This document shows positions 37,552 to 47,030 of a DNA stretch of 64,000 nucleotides, piece after piece. Numbering within the stretch: the first letter of the stretch is position 1; the number at the start of each line of letters is the position of its first letter. Made by a program: the position numbers and the translations under genes. Source of the DNA: JBFHQE01 sp041592335 (GTDB lineage Bacteria > Pseudomonadota > Gammaproteobacteria > Thiohalobacterales > Thiohalobacteraceae); assembly GCA_041592335.1 (NCBI GenBank), contig JBFHQE010000003.1:101512-165511 (forward strand), in the 5' to 3' direction. The notes beneath the pieces were generated by a model. That model had not been told where the DNA came from and did not search any database. It worked only from the letters and a program-made list of their open reading frames with translations.

Positions 37552-37899
37552 ATGAATACACGGTTAACCTTATGCCTGGCGGCACTGATCAGCACTATTA
37601 GCATGGGCGCACAGGCCGCGGGTGATCCCCTGGCTGGAAAGGCCATTGCGGAAAAAATCTGCGTGTCTTGCCACGGCGTTGAAGGCAAGAGCAGCTCACC
37701 CATGTATCCGCATCTCGCCGGCCAACACGCCAGCTACCTCGCATACGCACTACAGGGTTACCAAAGCGGTGAGCGCAGCAACGCCATTATGCAGGGCTTT
37801 GCGGCAGGTCTCTCGGAACAGGATATAGAGAACGTGTCCAGCTGGTACGCCAGCCAGAGCGGCCTGTTCACTCCTGAACCCATCAAGCCCGCTCACTGA
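37552..37899 (+). CDS. Periplasmic c-type cytochrome, monoheme
   Basis: A 115-residue monoheme cytochrome with signal peptide (cleavage after AQA), heme motif CVSCHG and the C-terminal pattern NAIMQGFAAGLSEQDIENVSSWYAS, again like a single cytochrome c4 domain. The pair with the preceding gene looks like the two c4 domains made as separate proteins. Confidence 0.9.
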   Translation: MNTRLTLCLAALISTISMGAQAAGDPLAGKAIAEKICVSCHGVEGKSSSPMYPHLAGQHASYLAYALQGYQSGERSNAIMQGFAAGLSEQDIENVSSWYASQSGLFTPEPIKPAH

Positions 37900-37917
37900 A
37901 AAACTGGCAATGAAAAT

Positions 37918-37947
37918 TCCTGTGCGGTTAAGGATGACCGCACAGGA
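37918..37947 (-). terminator. Convergent terminator hairpin
   Basis: Eleven-bp perfect stem TCCTGTGCGGT/ACCGCACAGGA. On the minus strand ATTTTCATT follows, so it best serves the DUF1269 gene. It may also stop the cytochrome transcript from the other side. Confidence 0.6.
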
Positions 37948-37967
37948 ACAATTCCCGTACTTTAACC

Positions 37968-38471
37968 TCAGGGAAACGCGGGAATCGTCGGTTCGGTACC
38001 GGCAAAGCTGACATCCGAGTGATGCTTGCGAATGGACTCCTGAACCTCTTCCACCCTGCCCTTGGGGACATCCACCAGCACCAGAATATGCCCCTGCGTT
38101 AACTCAGATTGGAACTGCCGAGTGCGCGTATTCGGCACATCCATACCAATCATGCCTCCGACCCAGGCGCCAACAACTGCACCCACGAGCCCCAGACCCA
38201 GCAACGCACCGCCCGGAATGACAATGCCGGGAAAAGCCAGGGACACCAGCCCCGCCACGATCCCCGCACCGCCGCCCAGGGCAACGCCACGTTCCATGGC
38301 CGGGATAAAATCACTCCGTTGCAGCAGGGAAGCGCGCGGCAAGTCGCCCAGGGAAACATCATCGTCGGAAATAATATGAATATGCCGATCATCCACCCGC
38401 TGCAGCAGCAGCTCATCAAACACCTTGCGGGTAACCGACAGGTTGGGTAACAGAAAGTATAAGCGTCTCAT
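37968..38471 (-). CDS. DUF1269-type glycine-zipper membrane protein
   Basis: A 167-residue protein with an N-terminal ferredoxin-like part (YFLLPNLSVTRKVFDELLL), a central Gly/Ala-rich hydrophobic hairpin (about 63-110, GLGLVGAVVGAWVGGMIGM) and a C-terminal strand (HILVLVDVPKGRVEEVQ). This is the layout of the DUF1269 family, of unknown function and often stress related. It stands alone between a terminator hairpin and the epimerase. Confidence 0.78.
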   Translation of the reverse strand: MRRLYFLLPNLSVTRKVFDELLLQRVDDRHIHIISDDDVSLGDLPRASLLQRSDFIPAMERGVALGGGAGIVAGLVSLAFPGIVIPGGALLGLGLVGAVVGAWVGGMIGMDVPNTRTRQFQSELTQGHILVLVDVPKGRVEEVQESIRKHHSDVSFAGTEPTIPAFP

Positions 38472-38579
38472 CGTCCTACCCCCTCGCGAATGCTGTTGGA
38501 TTGGAGCGAAACCACTGCTCTGTCACTGTTAGTCTAGTACAGCCGCCCTATAGAGCAATCAGGCGGAAAATCATAAACT

Positions 38580-39569
38580 TTACAGACTCTTAAAATTAGC
38601 CGCGGCGACTATGCCAGGCACTGCATCCTCGAACCGATACCGTGGCACAAAGCCAAGATCCTGTTCGGCGCGAACCGACTGGTAACAGGCTGACTCCAGC
38701 AAACGACTGACCAGGGTGCTGTTGACCGGCATGGCGCGGCGCGTCACCCACTCCAGCGCATCGCCGGCCTTCCCTAAAAATTTAAATAATGCCGCAGGCA
38801 CATACCAGCTGGGCGGCTTCTCCCCCAGACCCGCCACAAGCGCTTCATACATGCGCCGCGAAGAATAGACCTGGTTATCGGAAATGATATATGTCTTCTG
38901 ATTGGCCCGATCGCATTCAGCAGCAAGCAGGATGGCGTTCGCCAGATCGCGCACGTCGACCATGGAACGGTGGTTGTGCGTTTCGGGTAATGGTGGAAAA
39001 CGATGACGTTTAATCGCGCGTAGCATGGCGGCGATATTGCCCTTCACGCCCGGCCCATACACCAGCGCAGGCCGAATCACCGCCACATGCACATTCGCCT
39101 GTTTGCACATGGCAAAAATGTTCTGTTCGGCTTCACGCTTGAGCTGCCCGTAAGGATCTGACGGCGGCCGCTCATTTTCCTCTGTTAAGCAATCGAGCGC
39201 ACTTTCACCACCCGCCTTGACGCTACTGACATAAACAATTCGTTTTACGCCATTGCGAATGGCCTCTTCAACCAACAGGCAACTACCTTGCAGGTTAATA
39301 CGGCGATGTTTCTCGACTTCTTCGGGATAGGGTCGGGAGGTGGCATGTGCATAACCGGCGAGATGAATCAGCGTATCAACACCTTCACCGATATACGCCA
39401 GGGATTCAGGCTTTTCCAGATCGCCGATAAACCAGTCATCGACAGCCAGAGCGGAACAACGCTGCCGCCCCATAACGCGCACATAACAGGATCTTTGATT
39501 CAGTTGCGCGACGACTTCACGCCCGACAAACCCACAACCGCCTGTTACGACCACGCGCTGCATCGGCAT
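38580..39569 (-). CDS. NAD-dependent epimerase/dehydratase
   Basis: A 329-residue extended short-chain dehydrogenase. The NAD-binding GGCGFVG motif is at the N-terminus, YVSSVKAGG in the middle, and the catalytic YGQLK (YxxxK) near 140. Such proteins act on nucleotide sugars (UDP-glucose 4-epimerase-like), but the substrate cannot be told. It may supply sugars for the surface polysaccharide. It is 27 bp from the purD stop, on the same strand. Confidence 0.85.
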   Translation of the reverse strand: MPMQRVVVTGGCGFVGREVVAQLNQRSCYVRVMGRQRCSALAVDDWFIGDLEKPESLAYIGEGVDTLIHLAGYAHATSRPYPEEVEKHRRINLQGSCLLVEEAIRNGVKRIVYVSSVKAGGESALDCLTEENERPPSDPYGQLKREAEQNIFAMCKQANVHVAVIRPALVYGPGVKGNIAAMLRAIKRHRFPPLPETHNHRSMVDVRDLANAILLAAECDRANQKTYIISDNQVYSSRRMYEALVAGLGEKPPSWYVPAALFKFLGKAGDALEWVTRRAMPVNSTLVSRLLESACYQSVRAEQDLGFVPRYRFEDAVPGIVAAANFKSL

Positions 39570-39596
39570 TAGTGCAGCACCCTCACAATGCGTTGC

Positions 39597-40880
39597 CTAG
39601 CAGTTACGGGCAATCGCGCGATGCCCGATATCGTTACGGTGATACATACCGTTCCAGCTGATGGTTGCCACGCGCGCATAGGCCTTTTCCTGCGCTTCCT
39701 TGACTGTATTCCCCAGCGCAACCACGCACAGCACGCGACCACCGGCCGTCACCACTCGGTCATCCTTCAACTCGGTACCCGCATGAAACACCTTGGTGTC
39801 GTCATTATCACCGGCATCCAGGCCTGCAATTGCATCGCCTTTGGCATAATCGCCAGGATAACCCCCTGCAGCCAGCACCACGCCGAGTGCAGAACGCTCG
39901 TCCCATTCGGCCTCGACCTGATCCAGTCGTCCGTCAATCGCCGCATCGCAAAGCACCGTCAGATCGGATTTGAGACGCATCATAATTGGCTGGGTTTCCG
40001 GGTCACCGAAACGGACGTTGTATTCCAGCACCTTCGGTATCCCCTGCGCATCGATCATCACGCCCGCATAGAGAAAGCCAGTAAAGGTGCGACCTTCCGC
40101 TTTCATACCCGCAACTGTCGGCGCGATGACTTCTTTCATAATGCGTTGATAAATTTCATCAGTGACAACCGGCGCCGGTGTATAAGCACCCATGCCACCC
40201 GTGTTAGGCCCGGTATCGCCATCCAGCGCCGCCTTGTGATCCTGCGATGTCGCCATTGGCAATACATGCTCGCCATCCACCATGCAGATGAAACTGGCTT
40301 CTTCACCCTGCAGAAATTCTTCAATCACCACGCGGTGACCAGCATCACCAAAGGCGTTCCCGGCCAGCATATCTTTCACCGCGGCAACGGCTTCATCTTC
40401 TGTCTGCGCAAGAATCACGCCCTTACCGGCTGCCAGCCCATCGGCCTTCACCACAATTGGCGCGCCCTGCTGACGAATATACTCAACCGCTGGTTCGATC
40501 TCGGTAAAGTTGGCATAGGCGGCGGTCGGAATCTTGTGCCGCATCAGAAAATCCTTGGTGAATGCCTTCGAGCCTTCCAGCTCGGCCGCCGCCCGGGTCG
40601 GTCCGAAACAACGCAGACCGGCTTTATGGAATGCATCCACGACACCCAACACCAGCGGAACCTCTGGCCCGACAATCGTGAGATCAATTTTCTGCTCACG
40701 CGCAAAGGTCACCAGACCCTCGATATCGTCGACATTGACCGCCACGTTTTCCATCTTGGGTTCAGTCGCCGTACCGGCATTACCGGGCGCAACAAAAACC
40801 GCGCTCACTCGTTCACTCTGCGCCACCTTCCAGGCCAGCGCATGTTCACGTCCACCACTACCAATGATTAGTAACAACAT
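39597..40880 (-). CDS. purD: Phosphoribosylamine-glycine ligase
   Basis: Second step of purine synthesis, ATP dependent. The 427 residues start MLLLIIGSGGREHALAWK and contain an ATP-grasp domain (PIVVKADGLAAGKGVILA and NVRFGDPETQ). It follows purH by 10 bp on the minus strand, the usual purHD order. A long frame on the opposite strand over this gene is a shadow. Confidence 0.97.
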   Translation of the reverse strand: MLLLIIGSGGREHALAWKVAQSERVSAVFVAPGNAGTATEPKMENVAVNVDDIEGLVTFAREQKIDLTIVGPEVPLVLGVVDAFHKAGLRCFGPTRAAAELEGSKAFTKDFLMRHKIPTAAYANFTEIEPAVEYIRQQGAPIVVKADGLAAGKGVILAQTEDEAVAAVKDMLAGNAFGDAGHRVVIEEFLQGEEASFICMVDGEHVLPMATSQDHKAALDGDTGPNTGGMGAYTPAPVVTDEIYQRIMKEVIAPTVAGMKAEGRTFTGFLYAGVMIDAQGIPKVLEYNVRFGDPETQPIMMRLKSDLTVLCDAAIDGRLDQVEAEWDERSALGVVLAAGGYPGDYAKGDAIAGLDAGDNDDTKVFHAGTELKDDRVVTAGGRVLCVVALGNTVKEAQEKAYARVATISWNGMYHRNDIGHRAIARNC

Positions 40881-40890
40881 GTCGTAACCC

Positions 40891-42453
40891 TTAATGCCTG
40901 AAATGCCGCATCCCGGTAAACACCATCGTCATACCATGCTCATCCGCCGCCGCAATAACTTCATCATCGCGCATCGAACCGCCCGGCTGAATGACGGCCG
41001 TAATCCCGGCTGCCGCCGCCTGATCGATACCATCGCGGAACGGGAAGAAAGCATCCGATGCCATGACAGAACCTTTGACTTCAAGCCCGGCATGTTCCGC
41101 TTTAATACCGGCAATACGCGCGCTGTTGACGCGACTCATCTGCCCGGCGCCCACGCCAATCGTCATATCGCCCCTGGCGTACACAATCGCATTGGACTTA
41201 ACAAATTTCGCAACGCGCCAGGCAAACATCAGATCTTTCATTTCCTGTTCGGTTGGCGCGCGTTTCGTGACCACCTTTGTTTCATTCAGTAATGCGAGAT
41301 CCGCATCCTGCACCAGCAGCCCGCCATTGACGCGGTTGAAGTCATAACGATTTGCAGCTTCCTTCGGCCAGGCGCCGCAGCTTAACAGGCGAACATTTTT
41401 CTTTTCCGCGAGAATCGGCAAGGCATCGTCCGCCACAGACGGCGCAATAATCACTTCAACAAACTGGCGATCGATAATGGCTTTCGCTGTTGCCGCATCC
41501 AGTTCGGCGTTAAACGCAATAATGCCGCCAAAGGCCGACTCCGGATCAGTCTGGTAAGCGCGATCGTAGGCTTCAAGCAGATTCGCACCGTAAGCCACAC
41601 CGCAAGGATTGGCATGCTTCACAATCACGCAGGCTGGCCCTTCATCGAAGGACTTGACGCATTCCAGCGCGGCATCCGTATCGCCGATGTTGTTATAGGA
41701 CAGCTCCTTGCCCTGCAACTGTTTTGCAGTCGCTACCGAAGCCTCCGGCTCACCATGTTCAATATAAAACGCGGCGCTCTGATGCGGGTTCTCGCCATAA
41801 CGCATGCTTTGCGCCTTGCGGTACTGGACGGTAAGCGTTTGCGGGAACAGGGGCTCGACATCATCCATGTTGCGCCCGCCGAGATAATTGGAGATCGCCG
41901 CATCATAGCGCGCGGTGTGCTGGAAAGTTTTAACCGCGAGCCGATAACGCACGGCATCGGAAACAACGCCGTTATTGGCCTCCATTTCCGCCAACACCGT
42001 TGCGTAATCATCCGCATCGACAACAACCGTTACCCAGGCATGATTCTTTGCGGAAGAACGCAACATCGCCGGGCCGCCAATATCGATATTCTCAATTGCC
42101 GTCGGCAAATCGCAATCCGGTTTTGCGACCGTCGCCTCAAACGGGTAGAGATTGACCACTACCAGGTCAATCGGCGGGATGCCCTGCTCGCTCATGACGG
42201 CATCATCTTCACCACGCCGCCCCAGGATGCCACCGTGTATTTTTGGATGCAGGGTTTTCACCCGACCCGCCATCATCTCGGGGAAGCCCGTGTGATCCGA
42301 CACCTCGATCACTGGAATACCCTTATCGGCCAGCAACTTTGCAGTACCCCCGGTGGAGAGTATCTCGACGCCTTTGTTATGCAGCGCTTGCGCAAAATCT
42401 GTAATACCGGTTTTATCGGAGACACTTATAAGGGCACGTTTAATGGGGTTCAT
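40891..42453 (-). CDS. purH: AICAR transformylase / IMP cyclohydrolase
   Basis: Bifunctional enzyme for the last two steps of IMP synthesis. The 520 residues hold an N-terminal cyclohydrolase domain (ALISVSDKTGITDFAQAL, STGGTAKLL) and a C-terminal transformylase domain (KHANPCGVAYG, SDAFFPFRDGI, QPGGSMRD). It is cotranscribed with purD and lies 84 bp downstream of fis. Confidence 0.97.
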   Translation of the reverse strand: MNPIKRALISVSDKTGITDFAQALHNKGVEILSTGGTAKLLADKGIPVIEVSDHTGFPEMMAGRVKTLHPKIHGGILGRRGEDDAVMSEQGIPPIDLVVVNLYPFEATVAKPDCDLPTAIENIDIGGPAMLRSSAKNHAWVTVVVDADDYATVLAEMEANNGVVSDAVRYRLAVKTFQHTARYDAAISNYLGGRNMDDVEPLFPQTLTVQYRKAQSMRYGENPHQSAAFYIEHGEPEASVATAKQLQGKELSYNNIGDTDAALECVKSFDEGPACVIVKHANPCGVAYGANLLEAYDRAYQTDPESAFGGIIAFNAELDAATAKAIIDRQFVEVIIAPSVADDALPILAEKKNVRLLSCGAWPKEAANRYDFNRVNGGLLVQDADLALLNETKVVTKRAPTEQEMKDLMFAWRVAKFVKSNAIVYARGDMTIGVGAGQMSRVNSARIAGIKAEHAGLEVKGSVMASDAFFPFRDGIDQAAAAGITAVIQPGGSMRDDEVIAAADEHGMTMVFTGMRHFRH

Positions 42454-42537
42454 TGTTTTCTACTATCCAACATTGAAAATAAATGGAGAGGCTTGCCGCA
42501 GACTGTCTGTACTGGCAGATATTTATGCGCCAGATTA

Positions 42538-42804
42538 TTACAGCTCGATATCGTACTGCTTCAGCTTCTTGCGCAAGGTACTGCGATTAATACCCAGGAT
42601 TTCCGATGCACGCGTCTGGTTGCCACCGGTGTAATCCAGCACGGTTTCCAGTATGGCAGGCTCCACTTCCCCAAGAACCAATGCATAAACATCACAGGCA
42701 TCGTGCCCATCCAGGTCGGTAAAATACTGTTCCAGACAATCCCTCACCGACTGACTGACTGCCTTGTCTTTTGCCTTGCTGGGTCTTTTATTTTTAGGGG
42801 TCAT
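42538..42804 (-). CDS. fis: DNA-binding protein Fis
   Basis: Nucleoid protein that bends DNA and tunes rRNA and other promoters. The 88 residues end in the helix-turn-helix NQTRASEILGINRSTLRKKL. The start overlaps the dusB stop (ATGA), as in the conserved dusB-fis operon. The N-terminal tail is basic (TPKNKRPSKAKDK). Confidence 0.95.
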   Translation of the reverse strand: MTPKNKRPSKAKDKAVSQSVRDCLEQYFTDLDGHDACDVYALVLGEVEPAILETVLDYTGGNQTRASEILGINRSTLRKKLKQYDIEL

Positions 42805-43787
42805 GCGGCCTTATCCTCGCTATCCGCCAGGGCTTCAAAGAACGCCTCAGTCATGGCCAGTTGCTCCTCAACACTTTCCACCCTGTTCACCTGGTTACGA
42901 AACACGGCTCCTCCTTGCTGACCCTTGCTGTACCAGGAAATATGTTTTCGCGCGACGCGCACGCCAGTGAATTCACCGTAAAAGTCATACAGGTTATGCA
43001 GGTGACCTATCATGATGTCCCGGATTTCCCGCACACTCGGTGACGGCAATTGCTGCCCTGTTACTAGAAAATGTTCGATTTCACGAAAAATCCACGGCCG
43101 CCCCTGCGCAGCACGACCAATCATGACGGCATCAGCGCCGGTGTAATCGAGCACATACTTCGCTTTTTCAGGATCGCGAATGTCGCCATTGGCAAACACC
43201 GGAATGGAAATCGCCTGCTTGATGGCCCGGATGGTATCGTATTCGGCATCACCCTTGTAACCGCAGGCCCGGGTGCGCCCGTGGATGGCCAGCGCCTGAA
43301 CGCCTGCCTGCTCGGCGGCCTGCGCCACGCGCACGCCATTGCGATGATCTTTATCCCAACCGGTACGAATCTTTAACGTAACCGGAACGTCGACGGCGCT
43401 CACCACCGCGTCCAGAATACGCTTGACCAGATCCTCGTCCTGCAGCAACGCGGAGCCCGCCATGACATTGCATACTTTCTTGGCCGGACAACCCATGTTG
43501 ATGTCGATGATCTGTGCGCCGTGATCGACATTATGCCTGGCCGCTTCCGCCATCATGGCCGGATCGGCGCCGGCAATCTGCACCGACTTGGGCTCGACCT
43601 CGCCGTCGTGATTGGCCCGGCGCAGGGTTTTTGCGCTACCCCACAGCAAACTGTTCGAACTTACCATTTCAGACACAGCCAGACCCGCGCCGAGCTGCTT
43701 GCACAACTGGCGGAATGGTCGATCCGTGACGCCTGCCATAGGCGCGAGGACCAGGTTATTCCTGATGGCGTAAGGACCAATTTGCAT
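42801..43787 (-). CDS. dusB: tRNA-dihydrouridine synthase B
   Basis: FMN enzyme that reduces uridines in tRNA. The 328 residues begin with LAPMAGVTDRPFRQLCKQLG, carry the NMGCPAKKVCN region that contains the catalytic Cys, and later VFANGDIRD and GADAVMIGRAAQGRPW. It is coupled to fis. Confidence 0.96.
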   Translation of the reverse strand: MQIGPYAIRNNLVLAPMAGVTDRPFRQLCKQLGAGLAVSEMVSSNSLLWGSAKTLRRANHDGEVEPKSVQIAGADPAMMAEAARHNVDHGAQIIDINMGCPAKKVCNVMAGSALLQDEDLVKRILDAVVSAVDVPVTLKIRTGWDKDHRNGVRVAQAAEQAGVQALAIHGRTRACGYKGDAEYDTIRAIKQAISIPVFANGDIRDPEKAKYVLDYTGADAVMIGRAAQGRPWIFREIEHFLVTGQQLPSPSVREIRDIMIGHLHNLYDFYGEFTGVRVARKHISWYSKGQQGGAVFRNQVNRVESVEEQLAMTEAFFEALADSEDKAA

Positions 43788-43889
43788 GGAGTAATAGTTA
43801 TAAGAGTACGACCGGACGGGTGATAATACCTGCTCCGGGGACGCTACGAAAGCTTGTGTTCAGAATAAAAACGTGGCAGGAAAATACGC

Positions 43890-44705
43890 CTAGCGAAAGT
43901 TCAACTGAAACGAAACCACATCCTCACCGGGATCAATCACTTCCAGCAACAAATGAATTTCTTTTCCCGGCAGCATGCCATCGACCAGCGAGGCGACCTG
44001 CGGCAGGTACTCTTCCGGCGCAAACCAGCGCCCGGCGACTTGCGTGCCGGAAATATCCGACATGCGCAATTCAATCAATGGGAAAGCCTGCACAAAATCC
44101 GCCTGATTGACCAAAGTCGCATTGACGACCAACGCATTTTGCACGCGCGGGTGCAGACGCACATCCCGTTCCAGCACGGCGATTCGACCCGGCACGCGCG
44201 GCAAAGGCACCTCGCAGCCAAGCAAGCCACAAAAACTCCTCACCAGTGGCGCATACTGCGGATCGCGCGACAATTCAAAGCGATACAGATACACGCCCTG
44301 CCCCAGCATCACCACGAACAAAACCCACACCAGCGCCCATTGGCCCAGATAGCGCCAGTTGGTCGCGGGTTTCGGCGTTTCCTTGCGGATCAGGTCATCG
44401 GCGATTGCCAGCGGAATCTCTTTTTCCGCCACCGGCTCGGCCGTTTCAGGTCGCGCCTCCGTCACACCCGTCAAATTCACCCGCGCCGGCATCGCTCCTG
44501 ACTCGGGCTCTTCATCCGCCGAGTCGGTATCGTCGATATAAGGCTCCGCCGCCATTTCCTGCAACTCGTCCAGCGAGTCGGCCGAACGCTTGCGCCCGTT
44601 GAACTCTGTCTGGCACTGGCTGCAGATCACCTGGCCATCGGCTGCCGCCAGCTGCTCATCAGTGATGCGATAACGCGCATGGCATTTTGGACATTGGGTA
44701 AACAT
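43890..44705 (-). CDS. Zinc-ribbon and DUF3426 membrane protein
   Basis: A 271-residue protein with an MJ0042-type zinc ribbon at the N-terminus (CPKC and CSQC), an acidic linker, one membrane helix (about 122-145) and a C-terminal DUF3426 domain (about 150-271). It always sits between prmA and dusB in this operon type. The function is unknown. A 102 bp gap precedes dusB. Confidence 0.85.
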   Translation of the reverse strand: MFTQCPKCHARYRITDEQLAAADGQVICSQCQTEFNGRKRSADSLDELQEMAAEPYIDDTDSADEEPESGAMPARVNLTGVTEARPETAEPVAEKEIPLAIADDLIRKETPKPATNWRYLGQWALVWVLFVVMLGQGVYLYRFELSRDPQYAPLVRSFCGLLGCEVPLPRVPGRIAVLERDVRLHPRVQNALVVNATLVNQADFVQAFPLIELRMSDISGTQVAGRWFAPEEYLPQVASLVDGMLPGKEIHLLLEVIDPGEDVVSFQLNFR

Positions 44706-44714
44706 GGGTATTCC

Positions 44715-45593
44715 TTAGCGCCGGACGCCGTTTAAGCGAGTCCAGTCCTCTTTAAATTCCGGAGCCGCCATTGTAAACCATTGGCTGTACACGGCCGCCA
44801 CATCCGGCGCCTGCTCGCGCAAAATGCCGGACAACACAATAGCCCCACCGGGTTTAACCGCGGCAGCCAGTTGCTCCGCCAGATCCATCAATGGATTGGC
44901 GAGAATATTGGCCAACACCAGGTCTACCGCGCGCGACTGGAAATCCGCAGGCAAATACAGCTCAAGATTGGCCTCAACCCCATTAGCGGCAGCATTGTCA
45001 CGCGAGGCTATCAACGCCTGCGGGTCGAGATCCACACCGATGGCATGGCGCGCACCGAGCTTCAGCGCGGCAATCGCGAGAATGCCGGAACCACAACCAA
45101 AATCCAGTACATCAAGGTTCGTTGGCGGATTGGCATCGAGCCATTCCAGGCAAAGCGCCGTGGTCGGGTGCGTCCCGCTGCCAAAGGCCAGACCCGGGTC
45201 CAGCATCAGGTTCACCGCCTCGGGGTCGGGCGGCGCCTCCGTGGTGGGACAGACCCAAAGCTGCTCGCCAAACCGCATCGGCTGAAAGTGGTCCAGCCAG
45301 GCGCGCGTCCAGTCGCGGTCTTCCAGGGGTTCAGCCAGCATACGCTCGCCTACAGCTGGCGTGGTTCGCAGCGTCAGCTGCGCCCGTATCGCCGCCACAT
45401 CGATGGTCGCATCGAACAAGGCCACCACCCGTGTATGCGACCACAGACGGATTTCACCGGGCGGCGGCTCCAGCACCGGCTCATCGGCAGCGTCTTCAAA
45501 GGTCACGGAAAGCGCGCCTAGCTCGGAAAATAGCTCGGCGAGGGTATCCGGGTTCTGGTCACCGGCTTCGAGTTTGAGTTGGATCCAGGGCAA
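44715..45593 (-). CDS. prmA: Ribosomal protein L11 methyltransferase
   Basis: Trimethylates ribosomal protein L11 using S-adenosylmethionine. The 292 residues include an N-terminal recognition domain and a methyltransferase core with DPGLAFGSGTHPTTALCLEW, LDFGCGSGILAIAAL and NILANPLMDLA. It lies in the accBC-prmA order. Confidence 0.96.
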   Translation of the reverse strand: MPWIQLKLEAGDQNPDTLAELFSELGALSVTFEDAADEPVLEPPPGEIRLWSHTRVVALFDATIDVAAIRAQLTLRTTPAVGERMLAEPLEDRDWTRAWLDHFQPMRFGEQLWVCPTTEAPPDPEAVNLMLDPGLAFGSGTHPTTALCLEWLDANPPTNLDVLDFGCGSGILAIAALKLGARHAIGVDLDPQALIASRDNAAANGVEANLELYLPADFQSRAVDLVLANILANPLMDLAEQLAAAVKPGGAIVLSGILREQAPDVAAVYSQWFTMAAPEFKEDWTRLNGVRR

Positions 45594-45621
45594 AAGACCT
45601 ACCCCGTCAAAGCAGAAATTC

Positions 45622-45649
45622 CGTCACTCCGGCGAAAACCGGAATGACG
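45622..45649. repeat. Dispersed hairpin repeat between accC and prmA
   Basis: Near-perfect inverted repeat CGTCACTCCGG/CCGGAATGACG around CGAAAA. This resembles a widespread bacterial intergenic hairpin element. It sits in the 84 bp gap between prmA and accC and could trim or stabilise the shared transcript. Confidence 0.65.
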
Positions 45650-45677
45650 CAATAGGTGGATGAGTCGAAAACTACGA

Positions 45678-47027
45678 CTAGAGCCCAAGCTTCTTCTCAA
45701 GATAATGGATATCCGTGCCACCCTTGAGGAAGGCGGTATCTGAGCAGATGTCGCTATGAAGCTCGATATTGGTCTTGATACCGTCAATCACGATTTCCGA
45801 CAGCGCACCGCGCATGCGCGCAAAGGCGACATCGCGATTCTCGCCATAGGCGATCAGTTTGCCGATCATGGAATCGTAATTCGGCGGCACCTTGTAACCG
45901 TTATAGATATGCGAATCCCAGCGAATACCCGGCCCACCCGGCGCATGAAACTGCTGAATCGCACCAGGGGACGGCATGAAGTTTTTCGGATCTTCAGCAT
46001 TAATACGACACTCGACCGCATGCCCGGCAAAGTGGATATCATCCTGGGTGAATGACAACCCTTCGCCTGCAGCGATACGCAGCTGCTCCTTGACGATGTC
46101 CACACCGGTAATCATCTCGGTCACCGGATGCTCGACCTGCACGCGGGTATTCATTTCAATGAAATAGAACTCGCCGTTCTCATACAGGAACTCAAAGGTC
46201 CCGGCGCCACGGTACTTGATGCGGCGGCAGGCCTCGGCACAGCGCTCCCCCATCGCCGCACGCTGCTCCGGTGTAATGCCAGGCGCGGGCGCCTCTTCCA
46301 CCACCTTCTGATGACGACGCTGCATGGAACAGTCACGCTCACCGAGATGGATGGCATTGCCCTCGCCATCCGCCAGCACCTGGAATTCAATATGACGCGG
46401 ATGCTCAAGGAATTTCTCCATGTACACCATGTCGTTACCAAAGGCGGCGCCAGCCTCGGCCTGCGTCAGGGAAATCGCGCTCAGCAGTGACGCCTCGGAA
46501 CGCACCACCCGCATGCCACGACCACCGCCACCACCGGCCGCCTTGATAATCACCGGGTAGCCGATGTTACGCGCCAGCTGCAGATTGGTTTCCGGGTCTT
46601 CGCCCAGCGGCCCATCCGAGCCCGGCACACAGGGCACTCCGGCCTCTTTCATGGCACGAATCGCCGCGACCTTGTCACCCATCATGCGGATGGTATCGGG
46701 GCGCGGACCGATGAAGATAAAACCGCTACGCTCCACCTGTTCGGCGAAATCCGCATTTTCCGAGAGAAAACCGTAGCCCGGATGGATCGCCACGGCGTCC
46801 GCGACCTCGGCCGCACTGATCAGGGCAGGGATATTGAGATAGCTTTCAGCGGAAGGCGGCGGCCCGATGCAGACCGACTCATCCGCAAGCCGTACATGCT
46901 TGAGATCACGGTCCGCCGTCGAATGCACTGCCACTGTCTTGATGCCCAGCTCGCGGCAGGCACGCAGGATTCGCAGCGCAATCTCACCACGGTTGGCGAT
47001 AACAATCTTGTCGAGTGTCATGGGCAA
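45678..47027 (-). CDS. accC: Biotin carboxylase subunit of acetyl-CoA carboxylase
   Basis: Carboxylates the biotin on AccB, the first half of malonyl-CoA formation. The 449 residues start KIVIANRGEIALRILRACRE and have the ATP-grasp Gly-rich loop KAAGGGGGRGMRVV and catalytic EMNTRVQVEHPVTE. The length matches E. coli. It is 3 bp from the accB stop. Confidence 0.98.
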   Translation of the reverse strand: MPMTLDKIVIANRGEIALRILRACRELGIKTVAVHSTADRDLKHVRLADESVCIGPPPSAESYLNIPALISAAEVADAVAIHPGYGFLSENADFAEQVERSGFIFIGPRPDTIRMMGDKVAAIRAMKEAGVPCVPGSDGPLGEDPETNLQLARNIGYPVIIKAAGGGGGRGMRVVRSEASLLSAISLTQAEAGAAFGNDMVYMEKFLEHPRHIEFQVLADGEGNAIHLGERDCSMQRRHQKVVEEAPAPGITPEQRAAMGERCAEACRRIKYRGAGTFEFLYENGEFYFIEMNTRVQVEHPVTEMITGVDIVKEQLRIAAGEGLSFTQDDIHFAGHAVECRINAEDPKNFMPSPGAIQQFHAPGGPGIRWDSHIYNGYKVPPNYDSMIGKLIAYGENRDVAFARMRGALSEIVIDGIKTNIELHSDICSDTAFLKGGTDIHYLEKKLGL

Positions 47028-47030
47028 ACC

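Noticed and set aside
39588..40871. Plus-strand open frame opposite purD
   Set aside because: Antisense to a complete PurD; no start signal or domain.
41614..42921. Plus-strand open frame opposite purH, fis and dusB
   Set aside because: Crosses three real genes and the purH-fis gap; no domain.
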